The position numbers and the translations under genes were made by a program. The notes below the pieces were generated by a model. It did not search any database, was not told where the DNA came from, and was given only the letters and a program-made list of their open reading frames with translations. Of a stretch of 21,462 bases of DNA, positions 16,006 to 21,462 are shown piece by piece. The DNA comes from Clostridia bacterium (GTDB taxonomy: Bacteria; Bacillota; Clostridia; Oscillospirales; Ruminococcaceae): positions 1 to 21,462 of the forward strand of contig JAGKVC010000043.1 in NCBI GenBank assembly GCA_021152595.1, read 5' to 3'. Within the stretch, counting starts at the first letter, position 1. Every line of letters begins with the position of its first letter.

Positions 16006-17462
16006 ATTCCCAGCTCCTTTTTTACTGCTTTAACTACACTCGGATAGTTGACATAGGGCTCTATTGTTTCAAGTGCTTCCAAGAAACGAATTTTAGCATC
16101 CTGAGAGCTCTGAACAGCCAGCACATCCCGCAGCATCTTTAAGATTTCTTTATCGGTAAATGCCTGATCATTCTTGATTTGCTCGTCATTATTCAAGTCG
16201 ATATACAATTGGTTTAATGGAAGTCCGGACTCAATCATACGAAGTATATTTTCGATCAAGTTGGAAGCTGACTCAGGGTATTCCCGAACCTGCTCTAACA
16301 GTGGGTGGTCGCGGTTTATCTCGTAATAAAACCCGCCTTTTGCTGCTTTCATTCGATTCCAGATATGCACTTTGGAATCGTCAATTTCCTTTTTTCCGCG
16401 AAATTCCCACGTTCTTTTACTTTTATCTGCTATCTTTTCTATAATCAATTCAAGATTTTTCCTTACCTCAGCCGGAGGAAGTGCAGATGATTTTTTTATA
16501 TCCAGTGTCCAGAGATCGTCCAGCGTATTGGGGATATCTACCTGAATACGCGCAAGCTTGGACAAATCTCCCTTTCTCATCATACGAAACCACGTTCCCC
16601 ACACAAGCAGCCGCTTATTTCGATAGACATAGAATCCCTGCTGCTTGCGCAAACCGTCCTTTCCGCCAAGATGCTTTATTTCCTCAGCAGTCATTTTCGA
16701 GATATGAGGGAGGATATACGGACGGACTATAATTTTTTCACCTTGAATTCGGATAATTTCATCATCCATAGGCCGCTGGCTCTTACCGGGCAAAAACGGA
16801 TCAAAAGGAGTGACCTTTTCATTGTTGATATTGATTTTTAGCCGTTTGATACCTGTTTCTCCAGATAAATAGCGGTGAAACACCAGCGAGATATGTTCTC
16901 GGACACCATCAATCTTTCGCCCAAGGGTTTCTTCAAAATTGATTTCCCCTGCTTTGAGTCTATCCAGATTTTGCCATACAATGAGAGTGCCGGATTCATA
17001 AGCACATAAATCATTGAAATGCGGGATATCCTGTGCTTCGTCTGTATCAAGTGCTATTAAGGACCATTGTCCCGTCTTTGCCACATGATCAATGTCCCAC
17101 CTTCTGGCCTCAACAGTTTCTCCCTGTTTGGATATGACTGTAAGGGTTCGGCATTGTGACAGCGATGCCGTTTTCAAACCCAGCCCGAACCGTCCTAAAT
17201 CGGTCTTATCTCGAAGCTCCAGTGGATTCCTGCTTCCATACTGCATAGCTAGATCGATTTGCTCTGTATTCATGCCGGAACCATTATCCAAAATGGCAAT
17301 ATATGCTTCGCCAATCGGATAAAAGAATATGTCAACATTTTGGGCAGATGCAGCGATACTATTATCTATGATATCCGATATAGCCGATTCAAGCGAATAG
17401 CCGATGGCACGTGTGGATTCAATTAGAGTAGGTGCATACGGCGGCAGATCTATTGTTCTCAT
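16002..17462 (-). CDS. GHKL (MutL/MORC-like) ATPase
   Basis: 486 aa, first gene of the seven-gene operon. The Bergerat-fold boxes are visible: SAISDIIDNSIAA at about 26-38 (N box), ILDNGSGM at 57-64 (G1), GRFGLGLKTASL at 90-101 (G2) and SGTLIVW at 157-163. The remainder (about 170-486) should contain the transducer-like domain and a C-terminal alpha-helical part. The ATG at 17462 has AAAGGAGG 6 nt upstream and is preferred to an upstream in-frame ATG (17492). Such ATPases dimerise on ATP binding and clamp DNA in MutL, gyrase and MORC proteins. Here it may load or license the Z1/nuclease subunits. GHKL membership is firm; the closeness to MORC is a comparative judgement. Confidence 0.9.
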   Translation of the reverse strand: MRTIDLPPYAPTLIESTRAIGYSLESAISDIIDNSIAASAQNVDIFFYPIGEAYIAILDNGSGMNTEQIDLAMQYGSRNPLELRDKTDLGRFGLGLKTASLSQCRTLTVISKQGETVEARRWDIDHVAKTGQWSLIALDTDEAQDIPHFNDLCAYESGTLIVWQNLDRLKAGEINFEETLGRKIDGVREHISLVFHRYLSGETGIKRLKININNEKVTPFDPFLPGKSQRPMDDEIIRIQGEKIIVRPYILPHISKMTAEEIKHLGGKDGLRKQQGFYVYRNKRLLVWGTWFRMMRKGDLSKLARIQVDIPNTLDDLWTLDIKKSSALPPAEVRKNLELIIEKIADKSKRTWEFRGKKEIDDSKVHIWNRMKAAKGGFYYEINRDHPLLEQVREYPESASNLIENILRMIESGLPLNQLYIDLNNDEQIKNDQAFTDKEILKMLRDVLAVQSSQDAKIRFLEALETIEPYVNYPSVVKAVKKELGI

Positions 17463-17506
17463 TCCGCTCCTCCTTTCCGTTGTTTTGACCATAATTATTC
17501 TATTAT

Positions 17507-17535
17507 ATTATATCATATTTAGCACTACGTGTCAA
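17507..17535 (-). promoter_or_regulatory. Perfect-consensus promoter of the seven-gene operon
   Basis: Read on the minus strand: TTGACA (17530-17535), exactly 17 nt, TATAAT (17507-17512). Transcription would start near 17500, giving a leader of about 38 nt before the GHKL gene. No strong palindrome overlaps it. Confidence 0.9.
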
Positions 17536-17622
17536 CGGTTTGCTGTAATTCTATCATAGAGTTTCATCTAACACTTGGCTCAGAATTATCATTTCTGAAC
17601 TATGGCTGCTTTCGGCTGCATA

Positions 17623-18108
17623 TTAAAGGTTGTCAGTCAGAATATCTTCTGCTACATTGATAATAGGTTTCTTTAGTGATTTCGCATATTTCACCGCACG
17701 GTATGCACCGCCGCTCATATGTTGTATGCAGCAGATTACTAGATCAGAGCGTTCTGCCATTATTCGATTGCGAATTGTGATCGCTGATTTATAGTATGCG
17801 CCAGCCGATTCTTCGCAAACCTCGACCTCATCATAATAGTTGAGAAAGCTATTCCGGTTTTTTCGGTATTCCGCTCGATCATACGGCAGTACGAGCGTCA
17901 GGGCAGTATTTCCATATCCATAGGAGCGTATTGCTCTTTTGATCGCAGATGAAGCCACAGTATCGAAATTGCCGTCCCGTCCGACAAGAAACTCAATGTA
18001 CTCCTTTTGCACAATTAGTCTTCGCAGTATATAATCCAGCCTTGCTTCAATCTCAAATGGATTCTCTACTTGCCGATGCCCGAAAAAACAAACTGTAAAT
18101 GTCTCCAT
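17623..18108 (-). CDS. SLOG-family protein (YpsA/DUF1273-like)
   Basis: 161 aa. Signatures are FFGHRQV at 8-14, a GRDGNFDTVA loop at about 42-51, ERSDLVICC at about 118-126 and MSGGAYRAVKYAKSLKKPIINV in the C-terminal third. This is the Rossmann-like SLOG fold, which binds nucleotide-derived ligands; in Thoeris-type defence a SLOG domain senses a signalling nucleotide. Here it stands alone without an attached effector domain. The ATG at 18108 with GGAGGTG upstream is preferred to an in-frame start further up that lies in the promoter. It has its own perfect promoter and is divergent from the XRE gene at 18230. Whether it serves the adjacent seven-gene operon is unknown. Confidence 0.78.
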   Translation of the reverse strand: METFTVCFFGHRQVENPFEIEARLDYILRRLIVQKEYIEFLVGRDGNFDTVASSAIKRAIRSYGYGNTALTLVLPYDRAEYRKNRNSFLNYYDEVEVCEESAGAYYKSAITIRNRIMAERSDLVICCIQHMSGGAYRAVKYAKSLKKPIINVAEDILTDNL

Positions 18109-18136
18109 GGAAGCACCTCCGCGCATTATTATTCTC

Positions 18137-18165
18137 ATTATAACGCAATATATGCTGTATGTCAA
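18137..18165 (-). promoter_or_regulatory. Perfect-consensus promoter of the SLOG gene
   Basis: Read on the minus strand: TTGACA (18160-18165), 17 nt, TATAAT (18137-18142). Transcription should begin near 18130, about 22 nt before the start codon. Confidence 0.88.
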
Positions 18166-18201
18166 CGCTTTTTATAGCTTATTATTTGCGTCGAAATGAC
18201 C

Positions 18202-18207
18202 TATAAT
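18202..18207 (+). promoter_or_regulatory. -10 element of the XRE gene promoter
   Basis: A TATAAT lies 22 nt before the ATG of the XRE regulator. The region 17 nt upstream (TTATTA around 18179-18184) is a poor -35, so this divergent promoter is probably weak or activator dependent. The SLOG promoter lies only about 40 nt away, back to back. Confidence 0.5.
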
Positions 18208-18229
18208 ATTGTTTGGGACGGTGATTCGC

Positions 18230-18535
18230 ATGGATATTGCTAAGAGAATGAAGGCTGTTAGACAGTCAAAGCAAATCAGCGTATATAAGCTGGCACAAAT
18301 GTCAGGAATTTCAGAAACGCACATTAGAGATCTGGAGCGCGGTGATCGAAATCCATCATTTGATACACTGAGCAGGCTCGCAGAACCGATGGGCATCACG
18401 CTGTCCGAACTGTTCAATGATTCCGAAGAAATAGCCTACCTTAATGCGGCTGAGAAAGAAATGCTGGATTGCTTCCGGATGCTTCCGCAGGAAACGGCTA
18501 ATCGATTGTTAGATTTCATGAAGACACTTATTTAA
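18230..18535 (+). CDS. XRE-family transcriptional regulator (101 aa)
   Basis: A single helix-turn-helix protein: MDIAKRMKAVRQSKQISV, then YKLAQMSGISETHIRDLERG and NPSFDTLSRLAEPMGITLSELF, a textbook XRE/Cro domain over residues 4-62. A short helical tail follows (about 70-101) with no second domain. The ATG at 18230 follows GGACGGTG; a TTG at 18209 in the same frame is less likely. It is transcribed divergently from the SLOG gene with overlapping control regions, so it may regulate that gene and itself. The seven-gene operon promoter is about 700 bp away and is another possible target. Confidence 0.87.
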   Translation: MDIAKRMKAVRQSKQISVYKLAQMSGISETHIRDLERGDRNPSFDTLSRLAEPMGITLSELFNDSEEIAYLNAAEKEMLDCFRMLPQETANRLLDFMKTLI

Positions 18536-18543
18536 ATATCAGC

Positions 18544-18575
18544 AGCGGCTCTCTGACATCATACAGAGAGCCGCT
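18544..18575 (+). terminator. Hairpin after the XRE gene
   Basis: A perfect 12-bp GC-rich stem, AGCGGCTCTCTG (18544-18555) and its complement (18564-18575), has an 8-nt loop. It starts 8 nt after the XRE stop. No U-tract follows, but the stem is strong. Confidence 0.7.
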
Positions 18576-18602
18576 GTGAATATATCTACAGATAAACAAT
18601 TA

Positions 18603-18631
18603 AACCGGCAGAGCGCAATACTCTGCCGGTT
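18603..18631 (-). terminator. Hairpin after the 228-aa regulator gene
   Basis: A perfect 11-bp stem, AACCGGCAGAG (18603-18613) and CTCTGCCGGTT (18621-18631), has a 7-nt loop. It lies 8 nt beyond the stop of the minus-strand gene at 18640. With the preceding hairpin it insulates the two convergent genes. Confidence 0.7.
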
Positions 18632-18639
18632 CTACTATA

Positions 18640-19326
18640 TTATAAAGAATCAGTATCATCAGTATTTGATTCAGTTGGGGCAGAATCGCTTGTTGCCGCA
18701 AAATCAACACTAACTAGTGCAGACGACGGAACATCAAAATGCTTTTGATCTTTATGGAGCACCGGATCATCTTGTACATTAAAAGAACGTCCTTCTGCCC
18801 TATCGGAATCAACGTAACTGCCTATCATACTCATGGCAGCATATGGTTCTGGAAAGTGGACCAAAGAAAACGGAAAATAATCTTTCCATTCCTGATACTG
18901 TTCCTTGGTAAGCTCTCCGTCTTTATATTTTTGGAATTGTTCAGCCCATTCTTTCAGATATTTGTTGAGATCAGAAAAAGGCGCAGATAAAACAACTTGC
19001 CCGTCTTGCAGACTTGGTTCCAATTCAAAGAGTTCTGCTATTTCAAATAGTACTTGCATCGCATCCTCGATACCAGCAAGATGTCTTGCGCGAAGAACGC
19101 TCGGTCTCGCACCGAGTGCGGCGGCAATATTTCTTAGCTTTTCCTCGCTTACACTGCGGATACCTAGTTCATATTGCAGCATGGATGCTTCTGAAATGCG
19201 AAATGGCTTTCCTAAAACTTTCGCGGGGATTTGACGATGCGTCCGTAATCTGCGGATTTTTCTGCCGGTCTCATTCTGAATATCCTGAACCGGAACAATC
19301 GCTTGCTGGAAGTCTTTTTTATCCAT
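18640..19326 (-). CDS. XRE-type regulator of the integration module (228 aa)
   Basis: A helix-turn-helix domain lies at about 19-80 (TGRKIRRLRTHRQIPAKVLG, then SEASMLQYELGIRSVSEEKL and ALGARPSVLRARHL). A second part (about 117-150) contains DLNKYLKEWAEQFQKYKDGE and EQYQEWKDYFP, a tail I recall in regulators of clostridial integrative elements. The extreme C-terminus is a Ser/Thr/Asp-rich run. The ATG has GAGGTG 6 nt upstream. Divergent transcription from the excisionase gene, with a 148-bp shared control region containing a 20-bp palindrome, marks it as the probable repressor deciding between integration and excision. Confidence 0.82.
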   Translation of the reverse strand: MDKKDFQQAIVPVQDIQNETGRKIRRLRTHRQIPAKVLGKPFRISEASMLQYELGIRSVSEEKLRNIAAALGARPSVLRARHLAGIEDAMQVLFEIAELFELEPSLQDGQVVLSAPFSDLNKYLKEWAEQFQKYKDGELTKEQYQEWKDYFPFSLVHFPEPYAAMSMIGSYVDSDRAEGRSFNVQDDPVLHKDQKHFDVPSSALVSVDFAATSDSAPTESNTDDTDSL

Positions 19327-19380
19327 AATTCACCTCGGAAGAATGATTTTGAAAAAAAGGAGTTTTTTTCTATAGATCTA

Positions 19381-19409
19381 TTGACTTTTCGCGATAGATA
19401 TGCTATAAT
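19381..19409 (+). promoter_or_regulatory. Promoter of the xis-int operon
   Basis: TTGACT (19381-19386), 17-nt spacer and TATAAT (19404-19409) with an extended -10 TGC. The predicted start is near 19416, just before the palindrome, leaving a leader of about 60 nt. Confidence 0.85.
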
Positions 19410-19418
19410 GGTCTCAAC

Positions 19419-19438
19419 ACATTACGAGGTCGTAATGT
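19419..19438. promoter_or_regulatory. 20-bp palindromic operator downstream of the xis promoter
   Basis: ACATTACGAGGTCGTAATGT is a perfect inverted repeat (9-bp arms, 2-nt centre). It sits at about +3 to +22 of the excisionase/integrase transcript. This is a classic roadblock-repressor position; the divergently transcribed 228-aa XRE protein is the obvious candidate binder. Confidence 0.75.
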
Positions 19439-19474
19439 AGGAATCCAAGATAGCAAAAACAGGAGGTGCTAATT

Positions 19475-19729
19475 ATGAGCAGAATGAACAAAACAAATCA
19501 AATGGACCAGCCGAACAAGTCTTTCTCAAGCCCGCCCGAATGCTTGACCATCACCGTGGATGACGCAGCCACCATCTTGGGCATAAGCAGGTCAAGTGCG
19601 TATGCACTGGCAGAGCAGGCATTCAAAGAGCACAAATGGTTCAAGGTTTTGCGAATTGGCAAAAGCTACCGGATTTTGCGCGAGTCGTTTTTCAACTATA
19701 TTCTGGATGGAGTGGAGGTGTCTGCATAA
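19475..19729 (+). CDS. xis: Excisionase-like HTH protein
   Basis: 84 aa. After a polar N-terminal tail of about 25 residues comes LTITVDDAATILGISRSSAY, then KVLRIGKSYRILRESFFNYI, a winged helix-turn-helix of the excisionase/HTH_17 type. The ATG at 19475 follows AGGAGGTG with 6-nt spacing; an in-frame GTG at 19466 lies inside that ribosome site and is rejected. It precedes and overlaps the integrase gene by one base (TAATG). It would bend attachment-site DNA and steer the integrase toward excision. Confidence 0.85.
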   Translation: MSRMNKTNQMDQPNKSFSSPPECLTITVDDAATILGISRSSAYALAEQAFKEHKWFKVLRIGKSYRILRESFFNYILDGVEVSA

Positions 19730-20826
19730 TGGCTATGATTATCCCCAAACGCCGAAAAAAAGGCACAGTCTACTATATCGTGCAAACATTGCTCGACGAA
19801 AACGGAAAACGCAAGCAGCATTGGATTCCCTGCGAATCGGCACGGGATGCGAAACTCCTGCTGACTGAGGTTGAAGATGCAGAAAGCCGCAATGAACAGT
19901 ATGATTTGCCGGATATTTTCAAGGATCTGCGCACCGGTATGGCGGTACGGGTTCCCACTGTTCCAGAAACTGATTTGACCGTTGAGCGACTTGTCAAAGA
20001 CTACATTGAGCATCACAGCAAAGTCGGCTATTGGGAAGCAGCAACGCGGAGCGGTGTCGAATCGGTGGCTGCACATTATATCTATCCGTTTATCGGTCAC
20101 TGGAAGATCGCTTCGGTTAAAGCCCGAAATATTCAGGAATACTACAAAATGCTCCTGACTCAGCGAACAGCACGTGTTTCCAAAAACACCGGAAGCGAAT
20201 TCGTCAGCCCACGCACCGTGCGTGAGGTGCACAAGATTCTTCGTCCAGCTTTCTCATATGCCGTGAAACAGGGATATCTGGAATCAAATCCGACGATCGA
20301 GACGGAGCTGCCGCGTATTGAAAAGTTTGAGCGGGAGCAGTGGACGGAAGCTGAGGTTAAGTCCAGCGTGCGTAAAATCTATCTTCCGCGCAGTCTTGCC
20401 AAAGAACTGGATCAGTATTGCACGAAGCGGCATGCAGTTCTGAAAGAAAACGGTTATCCTGATTACGGCATGGTATTCTTTCTGGACAACGGCAGACCGA
20501 TCAGCGGCGATGTGATCGTAAAGCGCTTCAAGGCTTTCATCAAGGAAAACAATCTCCGTCCGGTTGATTTATACTCGCTGAGGCACTCGAGCGCAACCTT
20601 TAAGCTCCGCAAATCCGGAGATATCAAAGCAGTTCAGGGCGACATGGGCCACACGGATAGTACGATGCTGCTCAATACCTATGCTGCCATCGCAGACGAG
20701 GCGCGCCAGAAGCTTGCCGATGAAACGGAGCTTTTGCTGCTCAAGCTGACCTTGGACGAAAATGAAGATGACGGACAGCAGACGACAGAAAAAACCAGCG
20801 GTAATGACACGGACAGCACGGACTGA
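19729..20826 (+). CDS. int: Tyrosine integrase with internal deletion
   Basis: 365 aa. The N-terminal arm-binding region (KRRKKGTVYYIVQTLLDENG at about 7-26) and the core-binding SAM-like domain (about 82-190) are present. Of the catalytic domain, the box II stretch LYSLRHSSAT (281-290, with Tyr in place of the first His), GDMGHTDSTMLLNTYAAI (304-321) and nucleophile Tyr318 are present. The segment holding the first catalytic Arg (usually in a form such as LRxGE) is absent. EREQWTEAEV (201-210) runs directly into KSSVRKIYLP (211-220), whereas related integrases have roughly 100 residues in between. The reading frame is kept. The protein is therefore probably unable to recombine DNA by itself. 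The ATG overlaps the xis stop, with GGAGG upstream. Confidence 0.85.
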   Translation: MAMIIPKRRKKGTVYYIVQTLLDENGKRKQHWIPCESARDAKLLLTEVEDAESRNEQYDLPDIFKDLRTGMAVRVPTVPETDLTVERLVKDYIEHHSKVGYWEAATRSGVESVAAHYIYPFIGHWKIASVKARNIQEYYKMLLTQRTARVSKNTGSEFVSPRTVREVHKILRPAFSYAVKQGYLESNPTIETELPRIEKFEREQWTEAEVKSSVRKIYLPRSLAKELDQYCTKRHAVLKENGYPDYGMVFFLDNGRPISGDVIVKRFKAFIKENNLRPVDLYSLRHSSATFKLRKSGDIKAVQGDMGHTDSTMLLNTYAAIADEARQKLADETELLLLKLTLDENEDDGQQTTEKTSGNDTDSTD

Positions 20827-20897
20827 TGGCGGAATGCTGGCACATTTCGCTTTTCCGACCCGGCAAACTGCAATTTGCTGGCGGATTTTCAGACCGG

Positions 20898-20921
20898 TTT
20901 TACAGACTGCAATCTGTAAAA
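20898..20921 (+). terminator. Hairpin downstream of the integrase gene
   Basis: TTTTACAGA (20898-20906) and TCTGTAAAA (20913-20921) form a 9-bp stem with a 6-nt loop, 71 nt beyond the integrase stop. It is AT rich and has no following U-tract. It may be one of a series of hairpins in this 200-nt tail, including GGCGGC/GCCGCC at 20936-20954. Confidence 0.45.
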
Positions 20922-20979
20922 TGCTGACAAATGTCGGCGGCTTCATTCGCCGCCCGCTCTCCATCTACCATTTGCAGCA

Positions 20980-21017
20980 ACAGCGAAAACGCACATATTT
21001 ATGAGCGTTTTCGCTGT
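20980..21017. terminator. Terminator between integrase and tRNA genes
   Basis: A perfect 13-bp stem, ACAGCGAAAACGC (20980-20992) and its complement (21005-21017), has a 12-nt loop. It stands 7 nt from the 3' end of the minus-strand tRNA and about 150 nt after the integrase, so it can end transcripts from either side. Confidence 0.7.
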
Positions 21018-21024
21018 GCTAAAG

Positions 21025-21098
21025 CGTCCCAGACAGGGTTCGAACCTGCGGCAACCCGCTTAGGAGGCGGATCCTCTATCCAGCTGAGGTACTGGGAC
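21025..21098 (-). tRNA. tRNA-Arg(CCT), intact
   Basis: Reading the minus strand, the acceptor arms GTCCCAG and CTGGGAC pair fully and a G discriminator follows at 21025. The D stem is CCTC/GAGG, the anticodon stem TCCGC/GCGGG encloses loop CTCCTAA with anticodon CCT, and the T arm is GCAGG TTCGAAC CCTGT. CCA is not encoded. All four stems close, so it should be functional. No promoter is seen directly in front of it; transcription probably comes from the promoter at 21190-21218 through the truncated tRNA. Confidence 0.93.
21058..21068. repeat. 11-bp repeat copy 1 (possible att core)
   Basis: GCTTAGGAGGC spans the anticodon loop and adjacent stem bases of the intact tRNA. An identical copy lies at 21141-21151 at the break point of the truncated tRNA. 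Short anticodon-region identities like this are typical crossover sites, but two tRNA-Arg(CCT) genes would share these bases anyway. Confidence 0.4.
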
Positions 21099-21123
21099 AT
21101 ATTTGAAAAACAACAGAATTGGG

Positions 21124-21177
21124 CGATAGGTCAGTCGGATGCTTAGGAGGCAGCCGCTCTATCCTACTGAGCTATCG
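21124..21177. repeat. Inverted repeat built from the tRNA D arm
   Basis: Bases 21124-21140 (CGATAGGTCAGTCGGAT) are complementary to 21161-21177 at 15 of 17 positions, around a 20-nt loop containing the CCT anticodon. An RNA copy would fold into a long hairpin rather than a tRNA. Confidence 0.75.
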
Positions 21178-21181
21178 GGGC
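21141..21181 (-). pseudogene. Truncated tRNA-Arg(CCT), 5' half only
   Basis: Reading the minus strand from 21181: GCCCCGATAGCTCAGTAGG, then ATAGAGCGGCTGCCTCCTAAGC, a standard tRNA 5' half through the anticodon loop (CCT). After 21141 the sequence no longer forms the second anticodon arm, T arm or acceptor strand. It becomes an inverted copy of the D-arm region instead. The half keeps a promoter directly upstream. It is a candidate attachment-site scar. Confidence 0.85.
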
Positions 21182-21189
21182 ATGATCAT

Positions 21190-21218
21190 ATTATAACACA
21201 TTCCGGAAAAAAACGCAA
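21190..21218 (-). promoter_or_regulatory. Promoter of the truncated tRNA and tRNA-Arg
   Basis: Read on the minus strand: TTGCGT (21213-21218), 17 nt, TATAAT (21190-21195). Transcription is expected to start at about 21183, almost exactly at the 5' end of the tRNA half. It would run on into the intact tRNA-Arg at 21098. Confidence 0.75.
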
Positions 21219-21462
21219 TGGGCTACGAAGAAAAAACGATTCATAGCTGAATTCGGATCGAAATGGATGCCGCCGCATACGGGATGTATTCAGAATTATG
21301 CATTTCATAAAGATTTGCGAGTTCCTGCAAAAAGTGAATGTCTGCTGTATTTTTCTGTGTTTATTCTTTCGACAAAATCTTAAATCTTTATAAAAAATCG
21401 AGTATATAAAGCCAATTTGTCCTTTTTATGCGAAATTAAAGATTCGCTTATTATAATAATGG

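Noticed and set aside
17580..17598. Hairpin TCAGAA/TTCTGA downstream of the SLOG gene, considered as its terminator
   Set aside because: The stem has only 6 weak base pairs and no U-tract, so I could not support calling it a terminator.
21183..21462. Rightmost AT-rich segment checked for a gene
   Set aside because: Apart from the tRNA promoter there is no open frame with a ribosome site; it may hold control sequences for a gene beyond the window.

Overview
The window looks like an integrated accessory (defence) island from a low-to-medium GC member of the Clostridia, perhaps a Ruminococcus-like member of the Oscillospirales. The basis is strong AGGAGG-type ribosome sites, near-consensus sigma-A promoters with 17-bp spacers, and a tyrosine integrase of a type I associate with clostridial integrative elements. 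The species cannot be fixed from the sequence alone. Almost every confident gene belongs either to phage defence or to the integration/regulation module of the element.

Layout from left to right. (1) 181-2300, minus strand: an overlapping RloA-type ATPase and RloB pair (AbiL-like). (2) 2656-5556, plus strand: a metallophosphoesterase, then a second ATPase plus small TOPRIM/RloB-like pair with its own promoter. (3) 5557-6051: no convincing gene, but 21-nt periodic repeats, a long inverted repeat and a terminator-like hairpin. (4) 6052-7560, minus strand: an RnlA/RnlB toxin-antitoxin operon with a strong promoter overlapped by a palindrome. (5) 7935-17462, minus strand: seven tightly packed genes behind one perfect TTGACA-N17-TATAAT promoter. 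They encode a GHKL (MutL/MORC-like) ATPase, a Z1-domain helicase-like NTPase, a PD-(D/E)XK nuclease (DUF4420), an AIPR protein, a C5-cytosine methyltransferase, a Vsr-type nickase and a 77-aa protein. (6) 17623-19326: a SLOG-family protein and two XRE regulators separated by strong hairpins. (7) 19475-20826: an excisionase-like HTH protein and a tyrosine integrase. (8) 21025-21218: an intact tRNA-Arg(CCT), a truncated tRNA-Arg(CCT) 5' half and a shared promoter, all minus strand.

The seven-gene operon is the most interesting system. It is a restriction-modification-like cluster that has a methyltransferase but no ordinary type II restriction enzyme. In its place are a GHKL ATPase, a Z1 NTPase, a PD-(D/E)XK nuclease and an AIPR protein. 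Associations of this kind (MutL/MORC-like ATPases with Z1 proteins in restriction neighbourhoods) have been noted in comparative genomics. I do not know of a worked-out mechanism for this exact gene set.

The second standout is at the right edge. The integrase appears to have lost about 100 residues in frame, including the region holding the first catalytic arginine. It sits beside an intact tRNA-Arg(CCT) and a tRNA-Arg(CCT) half that still has a promoter. This suggests an element that has become fixed in the chromosome, with a scarred attachment site.
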